Below are positions 1-7,700 of a stretch of DNA of 8,037 nt, one piece after another (within the stretch, counting starts at the first letter, position 1; the number at the start of each line of letters is the position of its first letter). Made by a program: the position numbers and the translations under genes. Origin of the DNA: Planctomycetota bacterium (GTDB taxonomy: Bacteria; Planctomycetota; Phycisphaerae; WQYP01); NCBI GenBank assembly GCA_021818565.1, contig JAKATV010000036.1, positions 1 to 8,037 on the forward strand, given 5' to 3'. The notes beneath the pieces were generated by a model. The model was not told where the DNA came from. It did no database searches and worked only from the letters and a program-made list of their open reading frames with translations.

Positions 1-389
1 GTGCACGAACGCAATTCCTGGCGTTGGAACGCGATCCAGATTTTGTGCGGGTGCTTCACAATCGATTTTCGGCCGGTGCGAATATCCGCATTCTTCAGGC
101 CGATGTCGGTCACTTGGATTCCATTCTAAGTGATCAGGGCATTGCGCCGCATGGCGTTGATTGTTTTGTCAGCGGATTGGGTACGGCAAGTCTTCCGGAA
201 TCGGTGCGGAATGCCATGTTTGCCGCAGTAAAAAAATATCTCCGTCCTGACGGATTTTTCAGCAATATTACAGAAGTTCCGCTCTATTACCTGAATTTCT
301 ACAAATCAATATTTGAGCATGTATCTTTTCAATTTGTCGCACTTAATATGCCGCCCGGTGGAGTCTATCACTGCCGCGGGATTCGCTAG
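1..389 (+). CDS. Phospholipid N-methyltransferase-like SAM-dependent methyltransferase (partial, 3' end)
   Basis: Only the last 128 codons are visible; the frame is open at the left edge (first full codon at base 3) and stops at TAG 387-389. The TTG at base 24 is internal, because the frame continues upstream with sequence typical of the family (FLALERDPDFVRVL, with Glu9 as the expected acidic residue ending strand beta-2 that binds the SAM ribose). Then come an 'LQAD' segment (adenine-contact region), a 'VDCFVSGLGTASLPESV' segment where catalytic motif IV lies in class I methyltransferases, 'LRPDGFF' (beta-5 region), and the ending 'NMPPGGVYHCR', close to the 'NLPP..VYRC' ending of the PmtA/COG3963 phospholipid N-methyltransferase family. 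Those enzymes methylate phosphatidylethanolamine toward phosphatidylcholine at the membrane. The glycine-rich SAM motif lies outside the window. Family fold is well supported; the exact substrate is inferred. It is convergent with prfB, with 61 bases between the two stops. Confidence 0.82.
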   Translation, partial: ARTQFLALERDPDFVRVLHNRFSAGANIRILQADVGHLDSILSDQGIAPHGVDCFVSGLGTASLPESVRNAMFAAVKKYLRPDGFFSNITEVPLYYLNFYKSIFEHVSFQFVALNMPPGGVYHCRGIR

Positions 390-450
390 AAATTTGTGCG
401 ACACTGGCACATCGACTCGCATCCGAACCCCAGCGCCTTCTTGTGCAGGT

Positions 451-1588
451 TTAACCGTCGCTTCGCCCCGCGGCGGCCTGCTGCTTGCGCTGCATGGCCT
501 GATAGCGCAGTTGCGCATCAATAAACGGCTGCACCTCGCCGTCCAGCACGCGGTCCGGCTGGAATACTTCGTATCCGTTGCGGTGATCTTTCACGCGGCG
601 GTCATCAAGCACGTAACTGCGGATTTGGGAGCCAAAAGCAATTTCGCCCTTTTCGCCATACAGCCTGGCCAATTCGGCATCCCGCTTGGCTTCTTCGAGT
701 TTGTTGATGCGGGCTTTCATGATTTCCAGTGCCAAGGCTCGATTCTGCACTTGAGATCGTTCACTGGTACATACCACCTGAATGCCGGTGGGTTTATGCG
801 TGATGCGTATGGCCGAGGCCACCTTATTGACATTCTGCCCGCCCGGTCCGCTGGCCCGGACAAACGCGATAATTTCCATATCGGCTTCCGGTATTTCCAA
901 TTCCTTGTCAGCGCCTTCAAATACCGGTGTGACATCCACGCTGGCAAAGCTGGTGTGGCGCCGCGCGTTGGCGTCATATGGACTGATCCGCACCAGACGA
1001 TGCACGCCCACTTCGCAATTCATATTTCCCGTCGCATACGGTCCCTTTACCAGCAGCGTAATGCGCCGAATGCCCGCTTGCTCTCCATCCAGGCGATCCA
1101 CTTCGCTGACGTCCCAGCCGCGACGTTCAAAATAACGTAAATACATGCGCAACAGCATGTCCGCCCAATCGCAGGCTTCTGTGCCGCCGGCCCCGGCATG
1201 AATCTGAATAAAGCAGTCGCTGGGATCATGGGGCCCCACATATAACGACTGCAACTCAAGTTGATCCACGCGTTGCGTGGTGGTAATTAAAGCCTGATCC
1301 GCTTCCTCCAGCAGGGCGGGATCTTCCGCGCCCATTTCCAGCATGACCGGAATATCCTGCAGGGCTTTTTCAACCTCAGCCAGGGGATCCATGATGAGTT
1401 TGAGCGTTTTAAATTCACGAATAGTTTTACGCGCCTGATCCTGATGATTCCAGAAATCCGGTGCCCCCATCCGCTGCTCAAGCGTTTTCAGTTGTCGAGT
1501 TTTTTCCGCAACGTCAAAGAGAGTCGCGGATGCTTTGAACCCGCGCCTCCAACGAGGCCACAAGAGCCTCCATATTTTCCCGTGCCAT
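451..1588 (-). CDS. prfB: Peptide chain release factor 2 (RF2), with programmed +1 frameshift
   Basis: RF2 recognises UGA and UAA in the ribosomal A site and triggers hydrolysis of peptidyl-tRNA. Translation starts at ATG 1588-1586, preceded by AAGGAG five bases upstream, and runs 24 codons (MARENMEALVASLEARV...) to CTT, followed by an in-frame TGA at 1516-1514. Slipping forward by one base (skipping T1516) continues as DVAEKTRQLKTLEQ to TAA at 453-451, giving a 378-residue protein, normal for RF2. Visible landmarks: the helical N-terminal domain (about 1-110), GAGGTEACDW near 132-141, the codon-recognition tripeptide at 202-204, and the peptidyl-hydrolysis motif GGQ at 249-251 within ASGPGGQNVNK. 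The tripeptide is SPY rather than the usual SPF. The frameshift distinguishes it from RF1 (PxT motif, no frameshift). Synthesis is expected to be autoregulated: scarce RF2 favours slippage over termination at UGA. Confidence 0.97.
1513..1519 (-). promoter_or_regulatory. prfB programmed +1 ribosomal frameshift site (CTT TGA C)
   Basis: On the coding strand the sequence is CTTTGAC: codon 24 is CTT and codon 25 is TGA in the initial frame. The P-site tRNA-Leu can re-pair from CUU to UUU, moving the ribosome to GAC. This is the same heptamer and nearly the same codon position as in E. coli prfB (UGA at codon 26). The protein frame upstream (ends ...SIRDSL) and downstream (DVAEKTRQ...) are each typical of RF2, so this is not a sequencing error. 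No AGGGGG-like internal Shine-Dalgarno stimulator is visible at the usual spacing; the bases before CTT read ATCCGCGACTCT. Confidence 0.95.
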
Positions 1589-1593
1589 ATCGG

Positions 1594-1599
1594 CTCCTT
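1594..1599 (-). promoter_or_regulatory. Ribosome binding site of prfB
   Basis: AAGGAG lies five bases upstream of ATG 1588. It fixes the true start inside the short zero-frame segment, which is not in frame with the main RF2 reading frame; without it the gene would appear to begin near base 1563 with an unnatural N-terminus. Confidence 0.85.
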
Positions 1600-1646
1600 A
1601 AAACACCTATCCTAGCGGTAAAAGCGGAATTTGGCGAATCCGGTGT

Positions 1647-1683
1647 CCGTGCGCGTCGGCGCGACGGGGGAATGGGCGTCGCG
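1647..1683 (-). other. Pair of mutually exclusive hairpins in the prfB leader
   Basis: Hairpin A (- strand): CGCGACG at 1683-1677 pairs with CGTCGCG at 1666-1660, seven perfect pairs with a ten-base loop. Hairpin B: CCGT (1667-1664) plus CGCG (1663-1660) pairs with CGCG (1655-1652) plus ACGG (1650-1647), eight pairs with one bulged base and a four-base loop. Both need bases 1660-1666, so only one can form at a time. They lie about 60-95 bases upstream of the prfB start. An alternative-structure switch is possible but unproven; GC-rich sequence produces such overlaps by chance. Confidence 0.3.
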
Positions 1684-1706
1684 GCATGGAAATACGTTTC
1701 GCGGAC

Positions 1707-1730
1707 AACTCAACGCTCCCGCATTGAGCT
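1707..1730 (-). other. Hairpin with GGGA (GNRA-type) tetraloop
   Basis: On the - strand the core CUCAAUGC-GGGA-GCGUUGAG forms eight pairs with one U-G and a GGGA loop, which fits the stable GNRA class. Two outer pairs (A-U, G-U) can extend it to ten. It lies about 120 bases upstream of the prfB start, in the same transcription direction. No T-run follows, so it is not an intrinsic terminator. Confidence 0.4.
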
Positions 1731-1741
1731 ATGGGCGGCAT

Positions 1742-1797
1742 CGCGATTCGTCGGCACGCGTCGCCGCAGGAGGCACGAGATCCCCAAGCCAATCGCG
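1742..1797 (-). other. Inverted repeat, 7-bp perfect arms
   Basis: On the - strand, CGCGATT (1797-1791) is matched by AATCGCG (1748-1742), enclosing 42 bases. Inside this, CGGCG and TGCCG can form a second short stem around ACGCG. Together they could form a branched domain. Support is base pairing only, and the local GC content makes some pairing expected by chance. Confidence 0.3.
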
Positions 1798-1848
1798 TCA
1801 TTTGCCGTCTGTCAACGATCAGAAATACGCGGAGAAACTGTCATTGGG

Positions 1849-1876
1849 CCGCTTCTGACTCCAAAGTTAGAAACGG
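1849..1876 (-). terminator. Hairpin immediately after the GH29-like stop codon; possible operon 3' end
   Basis: Read on the - strand, CCGTTTCT (1876-1869) pairs with AGAAGCGG (1856-1849), eight pairs including one U-G. Inside it, after one A-C mismatch, ACT pairs with AGT around a TTGG loop, so the arm can reach eleven pairs. It begins at the base directly after the TAA. It is not followed by a T-run (next bases CCCAATGACAG), so it is not a textbook intrinsic terminator; it may stabilise the mRNA 3' end or mark factor-assisted termination. Confidence 0.4.
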
Positions 1877-3217
1877 TTACTTTACTTTTAACGCAATGAC
1901 CGTATCGACAGGATTCCATTTCATCCCGGGCGGCAGGACTAGCGTGTAACCGCGGCGATTGCTGTCAATTCTCAGTGACCGGCTGTTGAGCAGGTGTGCA
2001 CTGCTGAATTGTACGTGATCGGCTGGCTGTCCAATTTGAAGACTTCGCCCTTTTGGTGGCATAAGTATATGCAGATAAACGGTTTTTCCATCCATGCTGT
2101 CAACCGCGACACCCCATTTCGGTTTTTGTGCAGCAGCGTCTCCAGAGACGTATGCCCTGCTGGGCACCGTGTTGTAGATGGACTGCGCACGCGATTTGAT
2201 CAGTTTGCCGAGGGTTTCAAGGCCCGCGGGGACTCCGGTCTCCCATTGGTTATTAGAGAACGGGCTGGTCGCGTAAACCACACCGCCGTTATGCTGCCCC
2301 TTGGTGCCGATCGTGCAAATCAGATAACGGTACATTGCCGCCGGCGTATACTGCAATGTTCCAGCCGAGGCCCACCAGCTTCGCGCGATGACAACAGCGG
2401 TTTGTGCAGAGGTCGTATTGTATAAATGAGGTTTTGGATTATGGTCGAAAAGCGTCCAGTTCTCCCCGCCGATCAGAGTGGCGGGGGCGGAATTCTTATA
2501 GCCGTTAGCCCAAATAGCGGCATGTGGTGTGTAATGGCAGATAATATTGCGAACCTTTACGCCGTTGGCCGCCGCGTCTCCATCATCAATCCAATAACCC
2601 GCTATCTGATTGCCAAATAGACGGCCCATATATCCCAGGAGCCGATAGTAGAAACGATTCCATTTTCGATCATATGGCTCGAATTGGGGATAACTGTGTA
2701 AGAGGCATTTTTTGAGCGTACGGCGCGATGACCAGCCGAGTTTAATCAATTTGTCCAGCATGGCCTTCGAAAAGTCGTGACGATCGTCGGGGTGTATATA
2801 CAGTACAAGCTTGATACCACGAAGTTTAAGTGCCTTGGCCAGCGCCTTAATCACATCCCGATTTGAGTCGTGATTTGGGAAGGCACTTCTCCAGAATGGA
2901 CACGGAAAGAGCATCGTCATACGCCAATGGTACGCTGTAAAAACGACGTACTGGGCACCCATTGTCGAGGCCATGTCGGCTATGCCTTTCACGTTGAGAT
3001 CATTGGCGAACTCATTGACGTTCTTCAAGGGTGGTTTACCTGGTGCGGCTTGGGTCAGGCCAAATACATAGTGGACAAATAATCCGAGCTTAGCGTTGGC
3101 CAGGTTGGTATGACGTACAGGATTTGCCCCGCGAGCCACACCAAGTGGCGACAACAGGGCTAAAGCTACGAGAAAAATGGCTGATGCATTCGCAAGCGGA
3201 AAAAACCGTGGATTCAT
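1877..3217 (-). CDS. Secreted GH29 (alpha-L-fucosidase)-like glycoside hydrolase
   Basis: The 446-residue product begins with an N-terminal signal peptide: a basic start, a hydrophobic stretch at about 8-27, and a likely cleavage after ARG (28-30). The next part resembles the GH29 (beta/alpha)8 barrel: LGLFVHYVFGL, then ADMASTMGAQYVVFTAYHW (about 81-98, the position of 'GAKYVVLTAKHHDGF' in GH29), LRGIKLVLYIHPDDRHDF, and GYWIDDGD (207-214) where the family has its nucleophile Asp (D211 or D212). SWWASAGTLQY and IKSRAQSIYNT match the late 'SWGY' and 'NGEAIYGT' regions. A C-terminal beta-sandwich covers about 355-446. I chose ATG 3217 because AGGAG lies eight bases upstream; a GTG at 3226 overlaps that AGGAG and is unlikely. 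Members release alpha-L-fucose or related sugars. Key signatures have diverged, so activity and substrate are uncertain. It is the last gene of the glycan operon, 20 bases after the symporter stop. Confidence 0.72.
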   Translation of the reverse strand: MNPRFFPLANASAIFLVALALLSPLGVARGANPVRHTNLANAKLGLFVHYVFGLTQAAPGKPPLKNVNEFANDLNVKGIADMASTMGAQYVVFTAYHWRMTMLFPCPFWRSAFPNHDSNRDVIKALAKALKLRGIKLVLYIHPDDRHDFSKAMLDKLIKLGWSSRRTLKKCLLHSYPQFEPYDRKWNRFYYRLLGYMGRLFGNQIAGYWIDDGDAAANGVKVRNIICHYTPHAAIWANGYKNSAPATLIGGENWTLFDHNPKPHLYNTTSAQTAVVIARSWWASAGTLQYTPAAMYRYLICTIGTKGQHNGGVVYATSPFSNNQWETGVPAGLETLGKLIKSRAQSIYNTVPSRAYVSGDAAAQKPKWGVAVDSMDGKTVYLHILMPPKGRSLQIGQPADHVQFSSAHLLNSRSLRIDSNRRGYTLVLPPGMKWNPVDTVIALKVK

Positions 3218-3225
3218 TTTGCGCA

Positions 3226-3230
3226 CTCCT
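3226..3230 (-). promoter_or_regulatory. Ribosome binding site of the GH29-like gene
   Basis: AGGAG lies eight bases upstream of ATG 3217. It decides the start: the longer in-frame option (GTG at 3226-3224) would overlap the Shine-Dalgarno sequence itself. Confidence 0.75.
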
Positions 3231-3237
3231 GATATAG

Positions 3238-4743
3238 TTAGTTACAACCTTTTAAATCGTCAGTAGGAGAAGTCCGTAATTCTTGCAGTCGCCGCAAGGT
3301 TATTGGGTAAAAGTTAATGGTCACAATTGCGATGGTGGCAAACACGGCGCCGGAAAGAAAAGTTGTGAAGCCGAGCTTCCAGATGGTAGATGGAGTTTGG
3401 GTCGGTGTCATGCCGTGCATTGCGGTTTTATAGTCAATTGCAGTCAGGCAATAGCCGGAAAGAACCAGGCTCAGGGCAATCGCCAGCCGCATTGCTAGAC
3501 TGTATACCGACGAATAGCTTCCGTCTTTACTGAAGCCGGTCTTAATGCGATGGATTTCTGAAACATCTGCCATCATCGCGATGGACAGCGGCAACATAAT
3601 TCCATTACCAAACCAATAACCCGCCTGCCCGGCAACAAAGAGTATTAGTGACATGGGGAGATTTATTCCTGCAGCACGCCAGTGCAGGCTGGGATTAACC
3701 AGGCCTGTGGAAAAAACAAGGATCAGCAAAACGCTGGATAAAATACTAATCAGGCCGCCAATCATCGCGGCACCTTTTTTATCGACACGGCGGGCCAGCG
3801 GCATAGAAATCAATGCTCCCAGAGCCATAGCAATCATTGTTCCGCCCTGGGCAATTGTTTTCTGATCGGCGGAGAATTTCATGAAATCCACGTATACGAA
3901 CATCTGCAGCGAGCTTACCAGCACCATGCCTACACAGATCAGGAACACAAATACAAACACCCACCTGGGAAACGGATCCAGCAGTATTTGTTTCATATCA
4001 AGAAAAAAGGCGGAGGCTCCACCGGATTTAAATTCTGGAATGGCCAGTCGTGTATCTTTGTGCCACCGATACGTGGATGTCACCGCGATCAGTACGAACA
4101 AAGCCGTTGCCACCGCGAAGACCGTTCCCATGTGAAGGTAATTCGCGGCGATGGATGTGGCCGGGATTTTGCCATGATTTTGAAAGAATATTGTCCAAGC
4201 CATGGCTGGTCCGGCAAAATTGGCGGCCATGTTGAAAATTTGCCTGATGGCCTGCAATCGCGATCTACCCTGATAGTCGTTGGTCATCTCAAAGCCCAAC
4301 GCAACATAAGGAATAAAAAACATGGTTAACCCGCTGCGCAATAAAAGATTCATTGCAACGAGATACCGGAACATGGAGACCTGACTGCCAAGGAGTTTCT
4401 GTGGCACATCCCAGATCAGGTAGGAACAGGCCGCCATTAACAGGCCGCCGATCAGCATGTACGCATGCCGTTGGCCCCACCGACTTCGCGTAATATCGCT
4501 GATGTGGCCCATCAGCGGTTCCGAGATGGCTTCCCAGGCCACAGAGAGGGACATCGCTATACCAGTCCAAGCCGGGTTTAGCCCCAGTGCATTGGTGTAA
4601 TACAGCATGGCGAATCCAAAAATGCCATTCATCACCAATGAGATGGCGCAGTCTCCCTGTGCGTAGGTCAACATGTTCGGAAGTGAGCAGTTGACAGGTA
4701 CCGGATCGTGCTGCGTCGTAGTTGCCTCTGCCTGAAGTATCAT
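3238..4743 (-). CDS. GPH-family (MelB-like) sugar:cation symporter, MFS fold
   Basis: This 501-residue inner-membrane protein has the many hydrophobic segments expected of a 12-helix glycoside-pentoside-hexuronide:cation symporter. Family landmarks: YAQGDCAIS (about 27-35), LYYTNALGLNPAW, then WEAISEPLMGHISD followed by TRSRWGQR (about 70-92, matching MelB WDAINDPIMG...TRSRWGKF), FIPYVALGFEMTNDYQGRSRLQAIR for the helix 4-5 region, and in the C-half MADVSEIHRIKTGFSKDGSYSSV. It probably imports sugars or small oligosaccharides released by the flanking glycosidases. The positions of the MelB Na+-site aspartates (Asp55, Asp59) are Glu71 and Glu75 here. ATG 4743 overlaps the upstream gene's TGA (ATGA), with a weak AGGG six bases before it, pointing to translational coupling. 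Family is certain; substrate is not known. Confidence 0.93.
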   Translation of the reverse strand: MILQAEATTTQHDPVPVNCSLPNMLTYAQGDCAISLVMNGIFGFAMLYYTNALGLNPAWTGIAMSLSVAWEAISEPLMGHISDITRSRWGQRHAYMLIGGLLMAACSYLIWDVPQKLLGSQVSMFRYLVAMNLLLRSGLTMFFIPYVALGFEMTNDYQGRSRLQAIRQIFNMAANFAGPAMAWTIFFQNHGKIPATSIAANYLHMGTVFAVATALFVLIAVTSTYRWHKDTRLAIPEFKSGGASAFFLDMKQILLDPFPRWVFVFVFLICVGMVLVSSLQMFVYVDFMKFSADQKTIAQGGTMIAMALGALISMPLARRVDKKGAAMIGGLISILSSVLLILVFSTGLVNPSLHWRAAGINLPMSLILFVAGQAGYWFGNGIMLPLSIAMMADVSEIHRIKTGFSKDGSYSSVYSLAMRLAIALSLVLSGYCLTAIDYKTAMHGMTPTQTPSTIWKLGFTTFLSGAVFATIAIVTINFYPITLRRLQELRTSPTDDLKGCN

Positions 4744-7700
4744 GAAGCACCCTGCACCGAAGATTCCGCGGTTTTCATGGTGTGTCTGCTGGGTCCATCA
4801 TAAATAATCAGCCGCACCGGTCCCAACAGACCGGAAACCGTTTGTCCTGGCAATACATAAGGCGTTGGAATGCCAACGCTGTAATGATTGGCCAGCGTAT
4901 TTGCAACGGATATTTCAACCATATTATCCCCGGTGCGCACAAGTCGGCTGATATCAATTCTCCATGGTGGACAAATCAAGGTGCCGGCCTTCACGCCATT
5001 AACACATACTGTGGCCGACGCGGACAGCTCTCCCATATCCAGAATAATGCGTTTCGAAGCCTGCTGGTCCATTAATCGAATAATGCGACGGTATTTTACA
5101 ATACCGGAATATGTCGCCAAGCCAAATTGTGACCAGTCGCCCAGGGGCAGTTCGCCAGATACGCACCGCATCATCACCGGTTCGGGCAGGGCGTCACCCG
5201 CATACGAGCCGAGGGCCTGCTGAACGCGAATCGCCACGACCACGGGATGTGGTGAAGGCTTTGCAATATCCGCCCGATACACATGGATCGAAGCGCAGGC
5301 CTGATCGCCTTTTTCCAAACTGACCAGCGAACATTTCACGCCATTGACCCAAATTTCAGCAATGCCTTTCACGACGGCAGTCAAGGCGGCAAGTCCCGGA
5401 GGAGACCAGAAGCGATACCAGCCAACATGAAACCGATCACCGGGGCGGTAATTGAAATGTGGCACGGATGCTGAGGTGAACCAGCGCATTGCGAGTTGAT
5501 TCGTCCGTGGTTGTGGGTCGAAAACCGCGTAGGCCCGTACGCGCTGACCGGGGCTTTGTGTAAGGCGCAACAGCAACGCGTTGTCACCCTTCGTTAGGAC
5601 CGCTGGGCTTTGTCTCGGATCGGATTGGTAATGTGGAATGTGCCATGGCGGGTGATACCCGGGCGGCAATGCGGTGGTTTGCTCGAGCACCCGCCGGCCA
5701 TTGATCCACGCTAAATAGGGACTGCGACTACCCATCTGAAACATGCATTGCCGCTCTTGGGACGATAGGACTGACGAAAACAGATACCACGTCGCGCCGG
5801 GATCGTCGCAGTATAGATCAATAAAGTCGTCGGGCACTTCCATTTTCAGGCCATGAGGACCGCTCGCCCAATTCTTAAGAAATGGATCGTCCTCAATTCC
5901 CCACCGCAGCGAGAATGAATAGGGTGCCCAGAAGTAGGCGCGTCCGGAGGCCATTACTGGCGTATCGGGTGAAACCGCATGCAATTCCGACAGTTGCGTT
6001 TCAATTCCCTCCAGATCAGCACCGTGCGGTATAGGCCCAAGTTTCCAGAAGCGTGGACCGAAGGAAAACGTTGTAAGTGGCCAACTCGAATCATCGAAAT
6101 CGGGGTTTTGCCAGGGGGGATTGGGCGACGTCTCTTCGGAATAGCGAAAACGTCGGGCCTCGGCACCGATAAAATGATCGCCAGACGGCGAATCGATGGG
6201 CAGGCGGAAATCTCCGAACCGATTATCCATTGTGGGGACAAGTGAAAAATCCCACAAGCCTGCCATATCGACGATCTCTTTTACCTCTGTATTTGTGTTC
6301 GCGGCAACGCAGTCGCCTGTTCCGGTGTCGCTGGGCGGTGAAAATACGATCAACTGTGCTTCATGCGCCCCGATGTTAAGTGGCACTCGAGTGCTGTCAT
6401 CCGTTATTGCCCGTGGCGCTACGTCAAGAGCCTCCCCGTTCATCGCGTCCCATCTTTGGACGCGGCCAAGGCAGCGGAAAGACGCTTCTGATTCGACCGG
6501 TTGATCCTGTGGATTGAACACCATGTACACGTCCTGCTGGCCGATGCGGCGATGGAGCGTCTGGAGCGGAGCGTCGTGCGGCACAAAGTCTCGCACGATG
6601 TTTTGGTCGATAATTCCCTTGATCCTGGCATAATCGCCGGGAATAAATATTCCCCGCCCGCCGGAATCCCCAACGTTGCAGGTGGCCGTGCCATCGGACC
6701 CGGAATTGCCAAATATTTCCCGAACAAGTTTCGTTAATTCTGGATCATTCATCCCGGCGTGATCACTGGCAAGTGGAAGGCAGCCTGTAGCAATGACTTG
6801 TCCGCCTGCCCTGAAGAACTCGTGTGCCTTAAGCAGTGTACTAAACCGGACCGATGACATCATGGGAAGTATCAACACACGGTACCGCTCGCCCGCCATG
6901 CACAAATTATCACCTTCCACCACCGCACGTTCTATCGACTGAAAATCAACAAAGTCAAAGTCAATGCCCTGATCGAAAAGATGTTTTCCAGCGCCGAAGG
7001 CGTGAGCTTCGGCGGCGTCTACCGCGTGCGTAAAAACTCCCCGCTGTTGCTCGGAGATTGAATCAGTATTATAAGCTTCTGAAGGTTTAATATAAGCATT
7101 TAAGCCGCCTTCAATTGCTGTAATTGGATAAACTATTGCGACATCGCAAATGTGATTACCTTGGCTGAGAAGCCAGCATAGTCTTGAAATATAAAGATTT
7201 AACCTCTCTGAATGTTCCCAGTAAGGCTGTCGGAAATGAAAGTCCGGAGGTGCCCATTCCCACCAGGATCCATGTGTGGAATAGTACAGTCCGTGCAGAT
7301 TAATCACCGTGGCACCATACAGGAAATTTTGATTGATCGCTGCGACAATCTGCGCTGGAGTGGCACCCCATCCACTGGAATGAAAGCATTCATTCCATAC
7401 GCGGTCTCTCCCGTACAGATGAGCGATGGAACTGTTCACCTTTAGGCCTGCAAATGCGCGCGGTCCGTTGACATTTGGATCGTCAGTTCCAGGTGCCGAA
7501 TACCAGCGCATGGCGCGAAAGTAATCTCCGTAATGCAGCCGCCCCTGTTCCATCGATCCTCTGCCAATATTATCGTTGGCCAACATGGTTCCATGCGACT
7601 CATGCCATCGAAAAATTGGAATAAAATAGTTTTCTTCCATCAATGTGGTTACCACATCTGAGTAATCAATACGAACCTTTGGCGTTATTGGACCAATGTC

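Larger units (their letters stand above)
1589..1876 (-). other. Non-coding spacer and prfB leader with multiple potential hairpins
   Basis: These 288 bases lie between the stop of the GH29-like gene and the start of prfB, both on the - strand. I see no recognisable protein on either strand; the short open frames here have no family resemblance and no matched ribosome binding site. No tRNA is visible, nor motifs of tmRNA, SRP RNA or RNase P RNA. The segment is rich in inverted repeats (separate entries) and should hold the 3' end of the glycan operon transcript and the promoter and leader of prfB. No convincing -35/-10 pair was found. Confidence 0.6.

Noticed and set aside
395..411. Small inverted repeat (TGTGC ... 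GCACA) between the convergent methyltransferase and prfB stops as a bidirectional terminator
   Set aside because: Only five base pairs with a seven-base loop and no convincing T-run on either side.
313..1140. Long + strand open frame (275 codons) opposite prfB
   Set aside because: It begins inside the methyltransferase gene in another frame and mirrors the well-supported RF2 coding sequence; the translation resembles no family and has no ribosome binding site.
1513..1519. TGA and frame change near the 5' end of prfB read as a pseudogene or sequencing error
   Set aside because: The heptamer CTTTGAC at codons 24-25, with RF2-like sequence in both frames, is the conserved programmed frameshift.
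1609..1638. Possible prfB promoter (TTCGCC, 18-base spacer, TAGGAT)
   Set aside because: Only 3 of 6 and 4 of 6 consensus matches, and the implied start would leave almost no room for the ribosome binding site.
1607..1858. Short open frames on both strands in the spacer upstream of prfB (about 64-75 codons)
   Set aside because: Arginine- and proline-rich translations typical of non-coding GC-rich DNA; no recognisable family and no Shine-Dalgarno match.
4289..4750. A 153-codon - strand frame overlapping the start of the symporter gene
   Set aside because: It is an out-of-frame shadow of the symporter, whose own frame has clear membrane segments and family motifs.
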